From Bacillus piscicola (GTDB lineage Bacteria; Bacillota; Bacilli; Bacillales; Marinococcaceae): DNA of 64,000 nucleotides. Positions 44,161 through 54,405 of the stretch are shown here, one piece after another. Made by a program: the position numbers and the translations under genes. The notes below the pieces were generated by a model. It did no database searches. It saw only the letters and a list, made by a program, of their open reading frames with translations, and had not been told where the DNA came from. The stretch's first letter is position 1. Every line of letters starts with the position of its first letter. Where the stretch lies: contig NZ_JAJJJF010000005.1 in NCBI RefSeq assembly GCF_022458745.1, forward strand, positions 1 through 64,000. The letters run 5' to 3'.

Positions 44161-45325
44161 CGTAGTCAAGGACTGCTTTCCCCATCACCTTTGCCGCGAC
44201 CAGCATGGCGCGTTCGTCGATATCAAATTTAGGATGATGGTGAGGATAAGCGACGTCCCAATCAGGATGCTGTGCCCCTGTAAAGAAGAAAGAGCCTTTC
44301 ACCTTTTCAAGGTAACGAGCGAAATCTTCAGCACCCATCATTGGTTTCATTTCTTCCGTGACTGCTACGTCAGGAATGTCGGAGGCACACTCCGCGAGAA
44401 AAACAGCCTCGCTTTCGTGGTTGACAACTGCCGGATAGCCTCGGCTGTAATGAAAATGAGCGTCTGCCCCGGCACCTTCGCATGTAGACATTGTAATTCT
44501 TTTTAACTCTTGTTCTAGCATATCTCTTATGTCGTCATTAAAAGTACGGACTGTTCCGACAATTTTCGCACTATCTGCTATGACATTAAAGGCGTTATCG
44601 GCCACAAAGGAACCAATTGATACAACTGCGGGTTCCACAGGATCCACCCGCCTGCTGACTAACTGCTGAATATTGGTAACGAGTTGAGAGCCGATGACGA
44701 TGGCATCCTTTGTCAGATGTGGAGTACCGCCGTGTCCGCCCTTACCAACAATGTCAATTTCAAAACGATCAGCGGCCGACATCATAGGACCCCTTTTGTA
44801 TTGAACGGTGCCATACGGTACTGTAGCCCATAAGTGTGTCCCGAAGATTACGTCGACATTATCTAGGCAGCCATCGTGTATCATGTCAATGGCACCCCCA
44901 GGAGCATATTCTTCTGCATGTTGGTGAATAAATACGACTGTTCCCGGCAGATCTTCTTGGATAGCATTAAGTGCTTTTGCCAAGTATAGAAGCGTTGCTG
45001 TGTGGCCGTCGTGTCCGCAGGCATGCATGACACCAGCCACTTTAGAGGCAAAGGGGAGACCGGTCTCTTCGTGAATGGGCAGCGCATCAAAATCAGCTCG
45101 CAATGCGATAACAGGACCCTCTATTCCGCCCTTTAATACAGCAGTCACCCCTCTTCCGCCAACGCCCGTTTTAACATCGTGTCCTAGTTTTTTATGGAAT
45201 TCTGCGATATAAGCAGGTGTCTCTACTTCTTCAAATGAAAGTTCCGGATTTTGATGGAGAAAACGGCGGACTTCCACCATTTCGTCATAATAACTTTCCA
45301 ACAAAGCAAATAATTTCTTTTCCAA
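44141..45325 (-). CDS. yhaA: M20 family amidohydrolase YhaA
   Basis: The 394-aa N-acyl-amino acid hydrolase/aminoacylase type. Metal ligands in 'HACGHDGHTAT' (about 101-111), the catalytic Glu pair in 'HQHAEEYAPGG' and the C-terminal His in 'YPHHHPKFDID' are present. TTG start at 45325 directly behind GGAGGGAGAAGG. It is downstream of ecsABC on the opposite strand, as B. subtilis yhaA. The natural substrate is unknown. Confidence 0.92.
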   Translation of the reverse strand: MEKKLFALLESYYDEMVEVRRFLHQNPELSFEEVETPAYIAEFHKKLGHDVKTGVGGRGVTAVLKGGIEGPVIALRADFDALPIHEETGLPFASKVAGVMHACGHDGHTATLLYLAKALNAIQEDLPGTVVFIHQHAEEYAPGGAIDMIHDGCLDNVDVIFGTHLWATVPYGTVQYKRGPMMSAADRFEIDIVGKGGHGGTPHLTKDAIVIGSQLVTNIQQLVSRRVDPVEPAVVSIGSFVADNAFNVIADSAKIVGTVRTFNDDIRDMLEQELKRITMSTCEGAGADAHFHYSRGYPAVVNHESEAVFLAECASDIPDVAVTEEMKPMMGAEDFARYLEKVKGSFFFTGAQHPDWDVAYPHHHPKFDIDERAMLVAAKVMGKAVLDYEKTAVS

Positions 45326-45382
45326 CCTTCTCCCTCCTCAAACAGCTTCACGTTCATTTTACCATAGGGTGAGCACCCTTGA

Positions 45383-46099
45383 CTAAAGACCAAATGGAAT
45401 GAATCTTGCCAAGTAGCTGGATAGCATTTGGAAATAACCTGTAAACAACAAGATTCCAAGCACAATTAACACATATCCGCTTATTTTCTGTATGACAGGC
45501 ACCCATTTGTTCAACTTTCTTAATTTGTTTAATGAGCGTGAGTACAGAAGAGCTACTAGCAAAAAAGGAATACCTAAACCGAGGGAATACACAAGCAACA
45601 TAAACATTCCGATAAACATCGTTTCTGCTTGACTTGCGAGGGCAAGGATACTGCCGAGTACAAGTCCAATGCACGGAGACCATCCAGCAGCAAACAACAA
45701 TCCAAGCAAAACAGAGCTTGCAAAACTCGTCGAACCTTTTGGAGAGGTCTGTACCTTTTTTTCCCTGAGTAGAGATTGGATCGATATGATACCCGCCATC
45801 TGGAGGCCGAAAATAACGATGATTATGCCACCGATTTGCTCAATGAGAGAGCCCCAGCTGCGAAATAATTGGCCAATAAACGTGGAAGAGGCCCCCAAAA
45901 GAAGAAAGACTATCGTGAATCCGAGAATAAAACCACAGCTTCTAAATAAAATCATACGTCGCTCGGCGTTGATTTGGTTGTTCGAAATATTCGTTCCGGT
46001 GAGCTGTGCCAAATACGCAGGCACTAATGGAAAAATACATGGTGAGAGAAATGAAATAATCCCTGCTCCGAAAGCAAGCCACAGTGAGACATTTTCCAA
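45383..46099 (-). CDS. ccdA: cytochrome c biogenesis protein CcdA
   Basis: A 238-aa polytopic membrane thiol-disulfide conduit (about six helices) that carries reducing equivalents to the outside for cytochrome c maturation and spore cortex synthesis. The redox Cys residues lie in 'LSPCIFPLVPAYLAQL' and 'GWSPCIGLVLGS'. TTG 46099 with GGGGGATC gives 'MENVSLWLAF'. Partner thioredoxin genes (resA, stoA) are not in the window. Confidence 0.93.
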   Translation of the reverse strand: MENVSLWLAFGAGIISFLSPCIFPLVPAYLAQLTGTNISNNQINAERRMILFRSCGFILGFTIVFLLLGASSTFIGQLFRSWGSLIEQIGGIIIVIFGLQMAGIISIQSLLREKKVQTSPKGSTSFASSVLLGLLFAAGWSPCIGLVLGSILALASQAETMFIGMFMLLVYSLGLGIPFLLVALLYSRSLNKLRKLNKWVPVIQKISGYVLIVLGILLFTGYFQMLSSYLARFIPFGL

Positions 46100-46272
46100 G
46101 ATAAGATCCCCCTTTGATGTTCGCTTTACTCATTATACATTGGAGATATGAATATTTCGTGAAAAACTGCAAAAGAGCTTATCTAGTTCGCATCTTTTTC
46201 TTAAACATATTAAACTATATGTACAGGCAATCTGAAAAATTTGTAAGCTAAGGTCGGAAAGGGTCGATAAAC

Positions 46273-46623
46273 ATGCAAACGAGAGGCAACAAAGTACTTA
46301 TTGCCGTTATATTTATTTTTGGAATTCATTTGTTTTTTGATATCGGTTCCCTTATGTGGCCAATTATTGCCGGCGTACTTGCTCTTTATTTTTATAAAAA
46401 GGGACAGCCCTTACTGGTGGGCTTATTTGTTATTTTAGCACTTATCAGCATAGGCGATGAAGGCTTTGACCTGGAAATCACCGGCCTTCTTCTAGCCTTC
46501 TTGATCCTTTACTTTGGCGTGAAGGTCCTTAAAGGAATATTTTCTGCGAAGGAAATAGATATAGATAAAGATCTGCCCCCCCTGCCGGAAAATCACGAAG
46601 AAAGTTTGAAAAAAAACAAGTAG
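46273..46623 (+). CDS. small LiaF-like membrane protein
   Basis: A 116-aa protein with four closely spaced hydrophobic segments (about 8-24, 28-42, 47-60, 69-88) and a charged tail. It resembles the LiaI/LiaF N-terminal transmembrane unit (DUF5668-like). No lia regulatory genes are nearby. ATG start with a weak GGAAAGGG. Function unknown. Confidence 0.6.
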   Translation: MQTRGNKVLIAVIFIFGIHLFFDIGSLMWPIIAGVLALYFYKKGQPLLVGLFVILALISIGDEGFDLEITGLLLAFLILYFGVKVLKGIFSAKEIDIDKDLPPLPENHEESLKKNK

Positions 46624-46726
46624 ATGGTTGAAATAATTATGAAAAATTAACAAATACTATCAAAAATACGTAAATGTTTAAAAAAAGTGCAAGCCAGCCG
46701 GAAATCCGGTTATAAGGAGTTCTAGC

Positions 46727-48874
46727 ATGAGAAAAAAAGTGATTATTTGGGGACTTGCCGTATGTTTATTCCTGCTTGTAAGCACAGGCATTTATCTTTC
46801 TTCTGTGATTATCGGGGCTGCAGCTATCGATGAAAAAAAGTTGGTCTTGAATGAGACGACCGAGTTATTTAACAAGAACGGTGAAAAGTTAGCGCAACTA
46901 TACGTAGAAGATCGAGAAACAGTAGACATAGATGATATTCCGAAACATGTGAAACAAGCTTTTATAGCGATAGAGGATGTGCGTTTTTATGACCATCAGG
47001 GAATAGACCCCCGCGCTGTTATTCGGGCCCTTTACCGTGACATATTAGCAGGTTCTATGGTGGAGGGGGGCAGCACGATTACACAGCAGCTGGCTAAGAA
47101 TGCGTTTTTGACAAACGATAAAACCTTCTTCCGTAAAACCAAAGAAGTCTTAATTGCGATGGGAATCGAGCGGAAATTTAGCAAAGATGAAATCCTTGGT
47201 CTTTATTTAAACCAAATCTACTTTGGGAACGGTGCTTACGGAATTGCTTCAGCAGCGGAACTGTATTTTAATAAAAGTGTACAGGAATTAACGGTGGATG
47301 AGGCAGCACTGCTCGCCGGCATACCAAAAGCTCCTTCCCATTATTCTCCTGTGGCGAGCCCAGATCGTTCTGTAAAGAGAAGAAACACAGTGCTCGCAGT
47401 TATGGAGAGAAATGGATTTTTATCGGCGGAAGAAACAATAATGTACCAAGGTAAGACGGTTCCAGATTCATTGCACCAGGAAGAGAATAACCAGGCTTAC
47501 TTTACCTATATCGATATGGTGTTAGACGAAGCGGAGAAAAAATATAACATTACTTCTGAACAAATATATCGAGGCGGCTACGATATTGTTGTTCCTCTGA
47601 ACAAAGAAATGCAGGAAGCCTCACACCAACTCTTTCAGCAGGATGAGTATTTTCCGGAAGGAGCCGCCGGCACTGAGGCTGCGTTTATTATGATGGATCA
47701 CCGGAGTGGCGGTGTAATTGCTGTACAGGGTGGCAGAGAATATGTAAGACGTGGATTAAATCGAGTTCAAGTGAAAAGACAGCCTGGATCAGCAATGAAG
47801 CCGCTCGCAGTGTATGCACCTGCTCTTGAAACAGGAAAATATCATCCTTATTCTCTATTGAAAGACGAAAAAATGAACTATAACGGCTATTCTCCACGTA
47901 ATTACAATGATACGTACCGCGGAGAGATCACAATGGTTGACGCGTTAACAGAATCAACCAACACAGCTGCAGTCTGGTTGTACGACCACATTAGGACGGA
48001 GAGTGATGCATGGCTTAAGAGCGTTGGGCTGCACGTGAAAGACAATGGGTTGGCAGTTGCACTTGGAGGCCTGTCGGAAGGTCTTTCTCCCATGGAGTTA
48101 ACGGGAGCTTATACGGCCTTTTCCAACCTTGGCAATCAAGTAGATCCGTATTTTATTGAGTCAATCACCGACCGAAATGGAAATATAATTGGGAAAGCAA
48201 ACCCGGAGATAAGGAAAGTGATGAGTTCGCAAAATGCGTGGTATATGATCAGAATGCTTGAAAATGTAGTGAAGCACGGTACAGGGAGTGCGGGGAGCAC
48301 TGCGTACCCATTGGCAGGAAAGACAGGCACTACTTCCTTTTCTGAGGTTGAAGGCGGAACGAGAGATGCTTGGTTTGTAGGTTTCACACCAGAATGGACA
48401 GGTGCTCTGTGGATGGGGTATGACAAAACAACTGCTGACCAATACTTACAAGCGGGGAGTTCTTTCCCTACGAAATTGTTGAAAGAAATATTAAATAAAA
48501 CACCACAGCCGGAAAACAGCCGAAGCAGGTTTCGTAAACCCGAAGACGTACAAGATCTGGAGGCACCGGTGAAAGTGGAAAAGATAGATGATTTATCTGC
48601 TTCACTCAGTTTAAAAGGCGGAGGCCTGTTTAATGTACATTTATCCTGGACACCCAATCAGGATGAGCGAGTCATTTATCGTATTTATGAAGTAGACAAC
48701 GGGAAGAGTAATGAGATAGCGAAAGTAGAAGGTACCGGTAAATATGTTATTGAAGGAGTGAATTTATTTCGCTTGCGTGAGTACATGGTGGTTCCATACA
48801 ATCCGCAAACCGAACAAGAGGGCCAGCCTTCGAATGTGGCGGATGTAACCGTTGGATCATTGTTTGGCAGTTGA
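46727..48874 (+). CDS. pbpF: class A penicillin-binding protein PbpF (PBP2c)
   Basis: A 715-aa bifunctional cell-wall polymerase: membrane helix (about 5-27), GT51 domain with 'IEDVRFYDHQGID' and 'GGSTITQQLAKNAF', transpeptidase with 'PGSAMKPLAVYAP' (SxxK), 'STNTAAV' (SxN) and 'GKTGTTS' (KTG), and a C-terminal fibronectin III-like extension (about 625-712). Length and position before hemEHY match B. subtilis pbpF, a sporulation-expressed PBP. ATG with TAAGGAG. Confidence 0.93.
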   Translation: MRKKVIIWGLAVCLFLLVSTGIYLSSVIIGAAAIDEKKLVLNETTELFNKNGEKLAQLYVEDRETVDIDDIPKHVKQAFIAIEDVRFYDHQGIDPRAVIRALYRDILAGSMVEGGSTITQQLAKNAFLTNDKTFFRKTKEVLIAMGIERKFSKDEILGLYLNQIYFGNGAYGIASAAELYFNKSVQELTVDEAALLAGIPKAPSHYSPVASPDRSVKRRNTVLAVMERNGFLSAEETIMYQGKTVPDSLHQEENNQAYFTYIDMVLDEAEKKYNITSEQIYRGGYDIVVPLNKEMQEASHQLFQQDEYFPEGAAGTEAAFIMMDHRSGGVIAVQGGREYVRRGLNRVQVKRQPGSAMKPLAVYAPALETGKYHPYSLLKDEKMNYNGYSPRNYNDTYRGEITMVDALTESTNTAAVWLYDHIRTESDAWLKSVGLHVKDNGLAVALGGLSEGLSPMELTGAYTAFSNLGNQVDPYFIESITDRNGNIIGKANPEIRKVMSSQNAWYMIRMLENVVKHGTGSAGSTAYPLAGKTGTTSFSEVEGGTRDAWFVGFTPEWTGALWMGYDKTTADQYLQAGSSFPTKLLKEILNKTPQPENSRSRFRKPEDVQDLEAPVKVEKIDDLSASLSLKGGGLFNVHLSWTPNQDERVIYRIYEVDNGKSNEIAKVEGTGKYVIEGVNLFRLREYMVVPYNPQTEQEGQPSNVADVTVGSLFGS

Positions 48875-48893
48875 TACGAAGCTTGGCTTTAGG

Positions 48894-48935
48894 GAGGTAT
48901 GCTGCCTAATTAAATAGATTCATGCATGCCTCTTT
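48894..48935 (+). terminator. weak terminator after pbpF
   Basis: Nine-bp stem GAGGTATGC / GCATGCCTC (one T-G pair), followed by TTTAG. Confidence 0.5.
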
Positions 48936-49144
48936 AGTGGCACTTGGAGCGGACAAAGGTGTAGATACCTAGAAGACGTGTCCAGATCCGTCCTTTACCT
49001 TTATCAAATTTATGAACAATAGGTAGAATGACTGTACATGCCTATAGGGAAAGAGTATGGTAAATGGGGTATAAGAAGTAAGTGTTGAAAAAAATGAACA
49101 ACAGCAAGACGTTTCATGCATTTTATTAAAGGAGTGCTATAAAA
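48936..49144 (+). other. upstream region of hemE without a recognisable gene
   Basis: About 210 nt between the pbpF hairpin and hemE. I see no ORF with a ribosome binding site other than hemE's own AAAGGAG and no convincing promoter pair; it probably carries the hemEHY promoter. Confidence 0.5.
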
Positions 49145-50197
49145 ATGGGCGGGAAGACGTTTAATGACAATTTTTTACGAGCGGCATGGGGTGAGGCAGT
49201 CGACCACGTTCCGGTGTGGTATATGAGGCAGGCCGGGCGTTCACAGCCGGAATATCGGAAAATCAAGGAGAAATATTCCTTGTTTGAAATTACAAAACAA
49301 CCTGAGCTCTGTGCTTACGTTACAAAGTTGCCTGTGGATCAATATAATAATGATGCCGCAATTCTTTACAAAGATATCATGACACCACTGTCTGCGATCG
49401 GGGTGGAGGTGGAGATTCAGTCAGGTATTGGTCCCGTGATTAACAATCCTATAAGAAAAGCTGAGGATGTTGAACGTTTAGGAAGCATAGATCCTGCGCG
49501 CGATATTCCGTTTGTTATTGATACCATTAAAATACTTAGAGAGCAGCTTACTGTTCCTTTAATCAGTTTCGCAGGAGCCCCTTTCACATTAGCAAGTTAT
49601 ATGATTGAAGGAGGCCCTTCAAAAAATTATCATAAAACAAAAGCGTTTATGCATGCACAGCCAGATGCATGGGATTCGCTAATGAACAAGTTAGCCGATA
49701 TGACAATTTCCTACGTGAAGGCACAGATAAAAGCTGGAGCGCAGGCGATTCAGCTTTTCGATTCCTGGGTAGGTGCCCTGCATGCTCAGGACTACCGTAA
49801 ATATGTGAAACCAGTCATGATGCGTATCTGTACGGAGATAGCACAAAAAAATATCCCTCTTATTATGTTCGGTGTAGGGGCGAACCATTTACTTCGTGAA
49901 TGGAATGATCTTCCTCTTCAAGTGATCGGACTTGACTGGAGGATTACCATTTCGGAAGCAAGGGCTCTTGGCATTAATAAAACGTTACAAGGAAATCTCG
50001 ATCCTTCCCTACTTCTTGCACCGTGGGAAGTAATTGAGCAAAATGTGAAGCCGATTTTAGATGCCGGCATCAAAGAGAATGGTTTTATTTTTAATCTTGG
50101 TCACGGGGTATTTCCGGATGTGAATCCTGAAACGCTTAAGCGATTAACGGCTTTTGTTCATGAGTATACGGCAAAAGCACAGGGAGGTTCACAATGA
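49145..50197 (+). CDS. hemE: uroporphyrinogen decarboxylase HemE
   Basis: Decarboxylates uroporphyrinogen III to coproporphyrinogen III. 350 aa; '[16 protein letters not shown]' (the invariant arginines near residues 26-30) and '[14 protein letters not shown]' are intact. ATG with AAAGGAG. First gene of hemEHY; its stop overlaps hemH (ATGA). Confidence 0.97.
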   Translation: MGGKTFNDNFLRAAWGEAVDHVPVWYMRQAGRSQPEYRKIKEKYSLFEITKQPELCAYVTKLPVDQYNNDAAILYKDIMTPLSAIGVEVEIQSGIGPVINNPIRKAEDVERLGSIDPARDIPFVIDTIKILREQLTVPLISFAGAPFTLASYMIEGGPSKNYHKTKAFMHAQPDAWDSLMNKLADMTISYVKAQIKAGAQAIQLFDSWVGALHAQDYRKYVKPVMMRICTEIAQKNIPLIMFGVGANHLLREWNDLPLQVIGLDWRITISEARALGINKTLQGNLDPSLLLAPWEVIEQNVKPILDAGIKENGFIFNLGHGVFPDVNPETLKRLTAFVHEYTAKAQGGSQ

Positions 50198-51129
50198 AAA
50201 AAAAAGTCGGCCTTTTAGTAATGGCTTACGGTACACCGCGCAGTCTGGATGAGGTAGAACCATACTATACTCATATCAGAAGAGGCAGGAAGCCTTCTGA
50301 AGAAGCATTACAAGACTTACTATCACGCTACGAAGCAATTGGCGGGATCTCTCCCTTATCCAAGATTACGAAAGAACAAGGTGAAAGCTTAAAAGACCGC
50401 CTGAATGAGCGGATGGATAATATTGAAATACATTGGTATTTAGGTCTGAAGCATATCGATCCGTTTATTGAAGATTCTGTACAACAAATGCATGAGGACG
50501 GCATCACAGAAGCATACAGCATTGTACTTGCTCCTCATTTTTCTACGTTTAGTATTAAGTCTTATAATGGAAGAGCTCAAGAAGCAGCGGTTAAAGAAGG
50601 CGGCCCTGTTATCCATTCCGTTGAAAGTTGGTATGATGAGCCGAAATTTATCGATTACTGGGTGAAACAAGTCCAGAAAACGATGAAGCGTATCCCGGAA
50701 GGTGAAAAAACGTGTGTTATTTTTTCGGCTCATAGTCTTCCCGAAAAGATAATCCAGACGGGTGACCCTTATCCGGAACAGCTAGAAGAAACAGCCCGGT
50801 TGATTGCCGATAAAGCGGGTATTCAACACTATGAAATCGGCTGGCAGAGCGAAGGAAATACACCGGAGCCATGGCTTGGGCCTGATGTTCAAGATTTAAC
50901 AAAAGAATTGGCTCGCAAGCATAACTATACATCATTTGTATACTGCCCTGTTGGTTTTGTGGCGGACCATTTAGAGGTATTGTTCGACAACGATATAGAG
51001 TGTAAACAGGCTTGTGAAGATGTAGGTGCCGCATATTACCGGCCAGAAATGCCGAACGCAAAGCCTGAATTTATCGATGCTCTTGCTGACGTGATTATTA
51101 AGCATCAACAGTCGAGAGTTGGGAAGTAA
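50194..51129 (+). CDS. hemH: coproporphyrin III ferrochelatase HemH (CpfC)
   Basis: Inserts Fe(II) into coproporphyrin III in the Gram-positive heme pathway. The 311-aa soluble Bacillus-type enzyme opens '[18 protein letters not shown]'; catalytic His lies in '[10 protein letters not shown]' (about 185) and Glu in '[12 protein letters not shown]' (about 265). Translationally coupled to hemE. Confidence 0.96.
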   Translation: MKKKVGLLVMAYGTPRSLDEVEPYYTHIRRGRKPSEEALQDLLSRYEAIGGISPLSKITKEQGESLKDRLNERMDNIEIHWYLGLKHIDPFIEDSVQQMHEDGITEAYSIVLAPHFSTFSIKSYNGRAQEAAVKEGGPVIHSVESWYDEPKFIDYWVKQVQKTMKRIPEGEKTCVIFSAHSLPEKIIQTGDPYPEQLEETARLIADKAGIQHYEIGWQSEGNTPEPWLGPDVQDLTKELARKHNYTSFVYCPVGFVADHLEVLFDNDIECKQACEDVGAAYYRPEMPNAKPEFIDALADVIIKHQQSRVGK

Positions 51130-51140
51130 GCGAGGAATTT

Positions 51141-52526
51141 ATGATGAAAGTAGCTATTATCGGTGGCGGTATTACAGGACTGACTGCTGCTTATTATTTG
51201 CAGAAAGAAATTCTGGCCAATCAATTGGATATTAAATATGAGTTGTTTGAGAAAGATAACAGACTGGGCGGGAAGATTAAAACTGACTATCATGACGGTT
51301 TTGTTATTGAACAGGGACCAGATTCATTCCTGGCGAGAAAAACGCATGCTACAAAGTTAGCGAAGGAAGTAGGTCTTGAAGAAGAGCTTGTATCAAACCG
51401 GACCGGTCAGGCTTATGTCCTGAAAGGGGAGACCCTTCACGCTATACCACCCGGTGCAGTCATGGGCATCCCGACAAAGTTAGGACCTTTTTTAACCACG
51501 AATTTGTTTTCCGCAGTTGGTAAACTGAGAGCGGGAGCAGATTTGTTCCTGCCTCGCCGACGCTCTTTAGACGATCAATCGCTTGGACACTTTTTTCGCA
51601 GGCGCCTTGGCAGCGAAGTGGTTGATAATCTTATCGAGCCATTGCTTTCCGGAATATATGCCGGTGATATAGATCAATTAAGTCTGCAGTCCACCTTTCC
51701 ACAATTTCAGCAAGTGGAACAGTCTCACCGTAGTCTGATAGTGGGGATGAAAGCATCACAGCCGCAAGCGCCCCCAAAAAATAAAAAGTCAAGTGGCTTT
51801 TTATCGTTTCGCAATGGGTTGCAGTCGTTTGTTCATGCGATTGAAAACCATTTGGACGAAGACAGGATTCACAAGAACACTGCTGTTAAAAATATGACGA
51901 TGAATGGGAGACAATGTGAAATAGAATTGTCAGATGGAAAAACAGAAGTTTTTGATAAAGTCATTATTACGACTCCCCCTCATATTACAGCACGCTTTTT
52001 AAAAGACGAAGCGATAACAAAACAACTAGAAGAGATTCCTTCTACTTCCGTAGCCACTGTAGCGATGGCTTTTGACAGCAGTCAATTGTCGATGGATTTT
52101 GATGGTACAGGCTTTGTTGTTTCCAAAAAAAGCGACTACACGATAACAGCGTGTACGTGGACACACCGAAAGTGGGAGCATACCGCACCAAAGGGAAAGG
52201 CACTTTTGCGCTGCTACGTCGGAAAGCCGGGTGGCGAAGGAATCGTGGAAGAGTCGGATGAAACTATTGTTGAGTCCGCGCTTAAAGATCTAAGACGTGT
52301 GATGAAAATTAATGGGGATCCCGAATATTACCAGGTAACACGGTGGCGGAACGCAATGCCGCAGTATGTAGTGAATCACCAAAAATGGGTGGAAAAACTT
52401 CGGGAAACAATCAACAGTTACTATCCAGGAACTTTCCTGGCAGGAGGTGCCTATGAAGGCGTAGGACTACCTGACTGCATTCTACAGGGGGAAAATGCTG
52501 TTGATCAGCTAATAAAAGAACTGTAA
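51141..52526 (+). CDS. hemY: coproporphyrinogen III oxidase HemY (CgoX)
   Basis: FAD enzyme that oxidises coproporphyrinogen III to coproporphyrin III with oxygen. 461 aa; N-terminal dinucleotide-binding 'IIGGGITGLTAAYYL', 'DNRLGGKIKTDYHDGF' and the C-terminal FAD motif 'PGTFLAGGAYEGVGLPDCI'. ATG ATG start behind GAGGAATTT, 11 nt after hemH. HemQ, the last enzyme of this route, is not in the window. Confidence 0.96.
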   Translation: MMKVAIIGGGITGLTAAYYLQKEILANQLDIKYELFEKDNRLGGKIKTDYHDGFVIEQGPDSFLARKTHATKLAKEVGLEEELVSNRTGQAYVLKGETLHAIPPGAVMGIPTKLGPFLTTNLFSAVGKLRAGADLFLPRRRSLDDQSLGHFFRRRLGSEVVDNLIEPLLSGIYAGDIDQLSLQSTFPQFQQVEQSHRSLIVGMKASQPQAPPKNKKSSGFLSFRNGLQSFVHAIENHLDEDRIHKNTAVKNMTMNGRQCEIELSDGKTEVFDKVIITTPPHITARFLKDEAITKQLEEIPSTSVATVAMAFDSSQLSMDFDGTGFVVSKKSDYTITACTWTHRKWEHTAPKGKALLRCYVGKPGGEGIVEESDETIVESALKDLRRVMKINGDPEYYQVTRWRNAMPQYVVNHQKWVEKLRETINSYYPGTFLAGGAYEGVGLPDCILQGENAVDQLIKEL

Positions 52527-52540
52527 AAAGGGAGTTTGTT

Positions 52541-52580
52541 ACAGAAAAAAGAGCTGTCATCGTACAGCTCTTTTTTCTGT
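52541..52580. terminator. bidirectional terminator after hemEHY
   Basis: Stem ACAGAAAAAAGAGCTGT / ACAGCTCTTTTTTCTGT with a 6-nt loop; serves hemY and the convergent Gln-rich gene. Confidence 0.93.
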
Positions 52581-52596
52581 ATAAGCTTATATAAAC

Positions 52597-52851
52597 CTAC
52601 TGACCTTGCTGTTGTTGCAACTGTTGAAGCTGCTGTTGTGCTTGCTGTAACTGCTGCTGTGCCTGTTGCATTTGCTGTTGGCTTTGAGCGTTTCCTTGCT
52701 GCTGGCTTTGCTGGAGAACCTGCTGTGCTTGCTGCAATTCTTGCTGTGCCTGCTGCAACTTTTGCGGATCATTAGCAGCACTCTGCATATTTTGCTGCGC
52801 TTGTTGAATTGCCTGCTGTGCTTGTTGTACTTGCTGGTTCTGATTAGCCAA
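52597..52851 (-). CDS. glutamine-rich repeat protein (84 aa)
   Basis: 47 of 84 residues are Gln, most others Ala, Leu, Asn and Ser, in a loose repeat of the type QQAQQ(L/A/V). TTG 52851 is preceded by GGAGGGG at 6 nt; upstream ATGs in frame are inside or before this ribosome binding site. One charged break 'NDPQKLQQ' sits at about 28-35. The repeated A/L spacing would suit a coiled coil or helical bundle. I do not recognise the family; Gln-rich proteins of this size are seen among spore proteins, but that is a guess from composition. It faces hemY and shares its terminator. Confidence 0.75.
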   Translation of the reverse strand: MANQNQQVQQAQQAIQQAQQNMQSAANDPQKLQQAQQELQQAQQVLQQSQQQGNAQSQQQMQQAQQQLQQAQQQLQQLQQQQGQ

Positions 52852-52960
52852 ATAAAACCCCTCCATAATTGAGTTTTGATGAAGTGTAACGGTATTTATC
52901 CTTTCCATATTAGAACGGACTATACATAAAAAATGATTTTGTTTGAGCGGCACTTACTTG

Positions 52961-52969
52961 TGATACAAT
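52961..52969 (+). promoter_or_regulatory. candidate extended -10 promoter of obg
   Basis: TGA-TACAAT (extended -10) 67 nt before the obg start; a -35 candidate TTTGAG lies 16-19 nt upstream. Confidence 0.5.
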
Positions 52970-53035
52970 AGAACGTATCTTGAAAAACGAGTGGAAATAA
53001 CGAACACGACAGTGTCAATATACGAGGTGAATGAA

Positions 53036-54319
53036 TTGTTTGTTGATAAAGTTAAAATATATGTAAAAGCCGGTGACGGTGGGAATGGAATGGTTGCATT
53101 CCGAAGGGAGAAATACGTTCCGGATGGCGGTCCTGCCGGTGGTGACGGAGGAAAAGGTGCTAACGTAATTTTCGAAGTCGATGAAGGCTTGCGCACGTTA
53201 ATGGACTTTCGTTATCAAAAGCATTTTAAGGCGAAGGGTGGAGAGCACGGTAAGCCAAAGAATCAGCATGGAAAAAATGAGGAAGACCTCATTGTCCGAG
53301 TACCACCGGGCACGTTGGTTACGGATGATGACACTGGAGATGTAATCTCTGATTTGACGACTCACGGCGAACGAGCAGTTATAGCCAAAGGAGGACGTGG
53401 AGGCAGGGGAAACACGCGCTTCGCCACCCCGGCTAATCCTGCGCCGGAGCTAAGTGAAAAAGGAGAGCCCGGGGAAGAGAAGAACATTCGTTTAGAGTTA
53501 AAGCTGCTGGCGGATGCAGGACTTGTTGGATTTCCAAGTGTAGGAAAGTCGACATTATTATCTGTTGTATCAGCTGCCCGCCCAAAAATTGCTGATTATC
53601 ACTTTACAACGTTGTCCCCTAACCTTGGTGTAGTAGCTGTGGAAGATGGTCGCAGCTTTGTAATGGCTGATTTACCAGGGCTTATCGAAGGCGCACACGA
53701 AGGAATAGGCCTCGGGCATCAATTTTTGCGGCATATTGAACGAACAAGAGTAATTATTCATGTGATTGATATGTCTGGGCTCGAAGGAAGAGATCCTTTC
53801 GATGATTATGAGAAAATAAATGAGGAGCTTCGACAATACAATTTACGGTTATTAGAGCGTCCTCAAGTGATCGTAGCGAATAAAATGGATATGCCGGGTT
53901 CCGACGAGCGTTTACGCGAGTTTAAAAAATCCATTCCGGAGGGAGTGAAAGTCTTCCCCATCTCAGCGCTTACAAAACGAGGCTTGGATGATATGCTTCG
54001 AGCGGTCGCGGATCTTGTGGAAACAACTCCTGAATTTCCTTTGTATGATGAAGAAGAGAAAGAAAAACGGGTAGTCTATCGCTATGAAGAAAAAGAGAAG
54101 CCTTTTACCCTTTCTCGAGATGATGACGGCGCCTTTGTCATAAGCGGTAAGGAGATTGAGAAACTGTTTAAGATGACTGATTTCAGTCGTGACGAGTCGG
54201 TGAGACGGTTTTCTAGAAAAATGCGTCATATGGGGATTGATGAAGCGTTACGTAAAAAAGGAGCTGTTGATGGCGATACAGTTCGCCTGCTTGATTTTGA
54301 ATTTGAATTTATTGAATAG
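53036..54319 (+). CDS. obg: GTPase Obg (CgtA)
   Basis: Essential GTPase of late 50S ribosome assembly; it also links to Spo0A activation and the general stress response in Bacillus. 427 aa: Obg fold (1-158) with '[15 protein letters not shown]', G domain with '[11 protein letters not shown]', '[10 protein letters not shown]', 'NKMD', and a C-terminal OCT domain. TTG 53036, 6 nt after GAGGTG, gives the canonical '[13 protein letters not shown]' start. In B. subtilis it follows rplU-rpmA-spo0B; none of these are upstream here. Confidence 0.96.
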   Translation: MFVDKVKIYVKAGDGGNGMVAFRREKYVPDGGPAGGDGGKGANVIFEVDEGLRTLMDFRYQKHFKAKGGEHGKPKNQHGKNEEDLIVRVPPGTLVTDDDTGDVISDLTTHGERAVIAKGGRGGRGNTRFATPANPAPELSEKGEPGEEKNIRLELKLLADAGLVGFPSVGKSTLLSVVSAARPKIADYHFTTLSPNLGVVAVEDGRSFVMADLPGLIEGAHEGIGLGHQFLRHIERTRVIIHVIDMSGLEGRDPFDDYEKINEELRQYNLRLLERPQVIVANKMDMPGSDERLREFKKSIPEGVKVFPISALTKRGLDDMLRAVADLVETTPEFPLYDEEEKEKRVVYRYEEKEKPFTLSRDDDGAFVISGKEIEKLFKMTDFSRDESVRRFSRKMRHMGIDEALRKKGAVDGDTVRLLDFEFEFIE

Positions 54320-54323
54320 CGTG

Positions 54324-54352
54324 TTGTCAAAAAAACGCGGTGATCCTATAAT
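54324..54352 (+). promoter_or_regulatory. sigma-A promoter of pheBA
   Basis: -35 TTGTCA (54324-54329), 17-nt spacer and perfect -10 TATAAT (54347-54352), immediately after the obg stop codon. Confidence 0.8.
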
Positions 54353-54405
54353 AAGATAGAATATATTCGGAATAGAACCCCATCGGGAGTTTGGGGGTGG
54401 TGAAG

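Noticed and set aside
52536-52872. Plus-strand ORFs rich in Ala, Val and Leu
   Set aside because: They are antisense readings of the CAG/CAA repeats of the Gln-rich gene.
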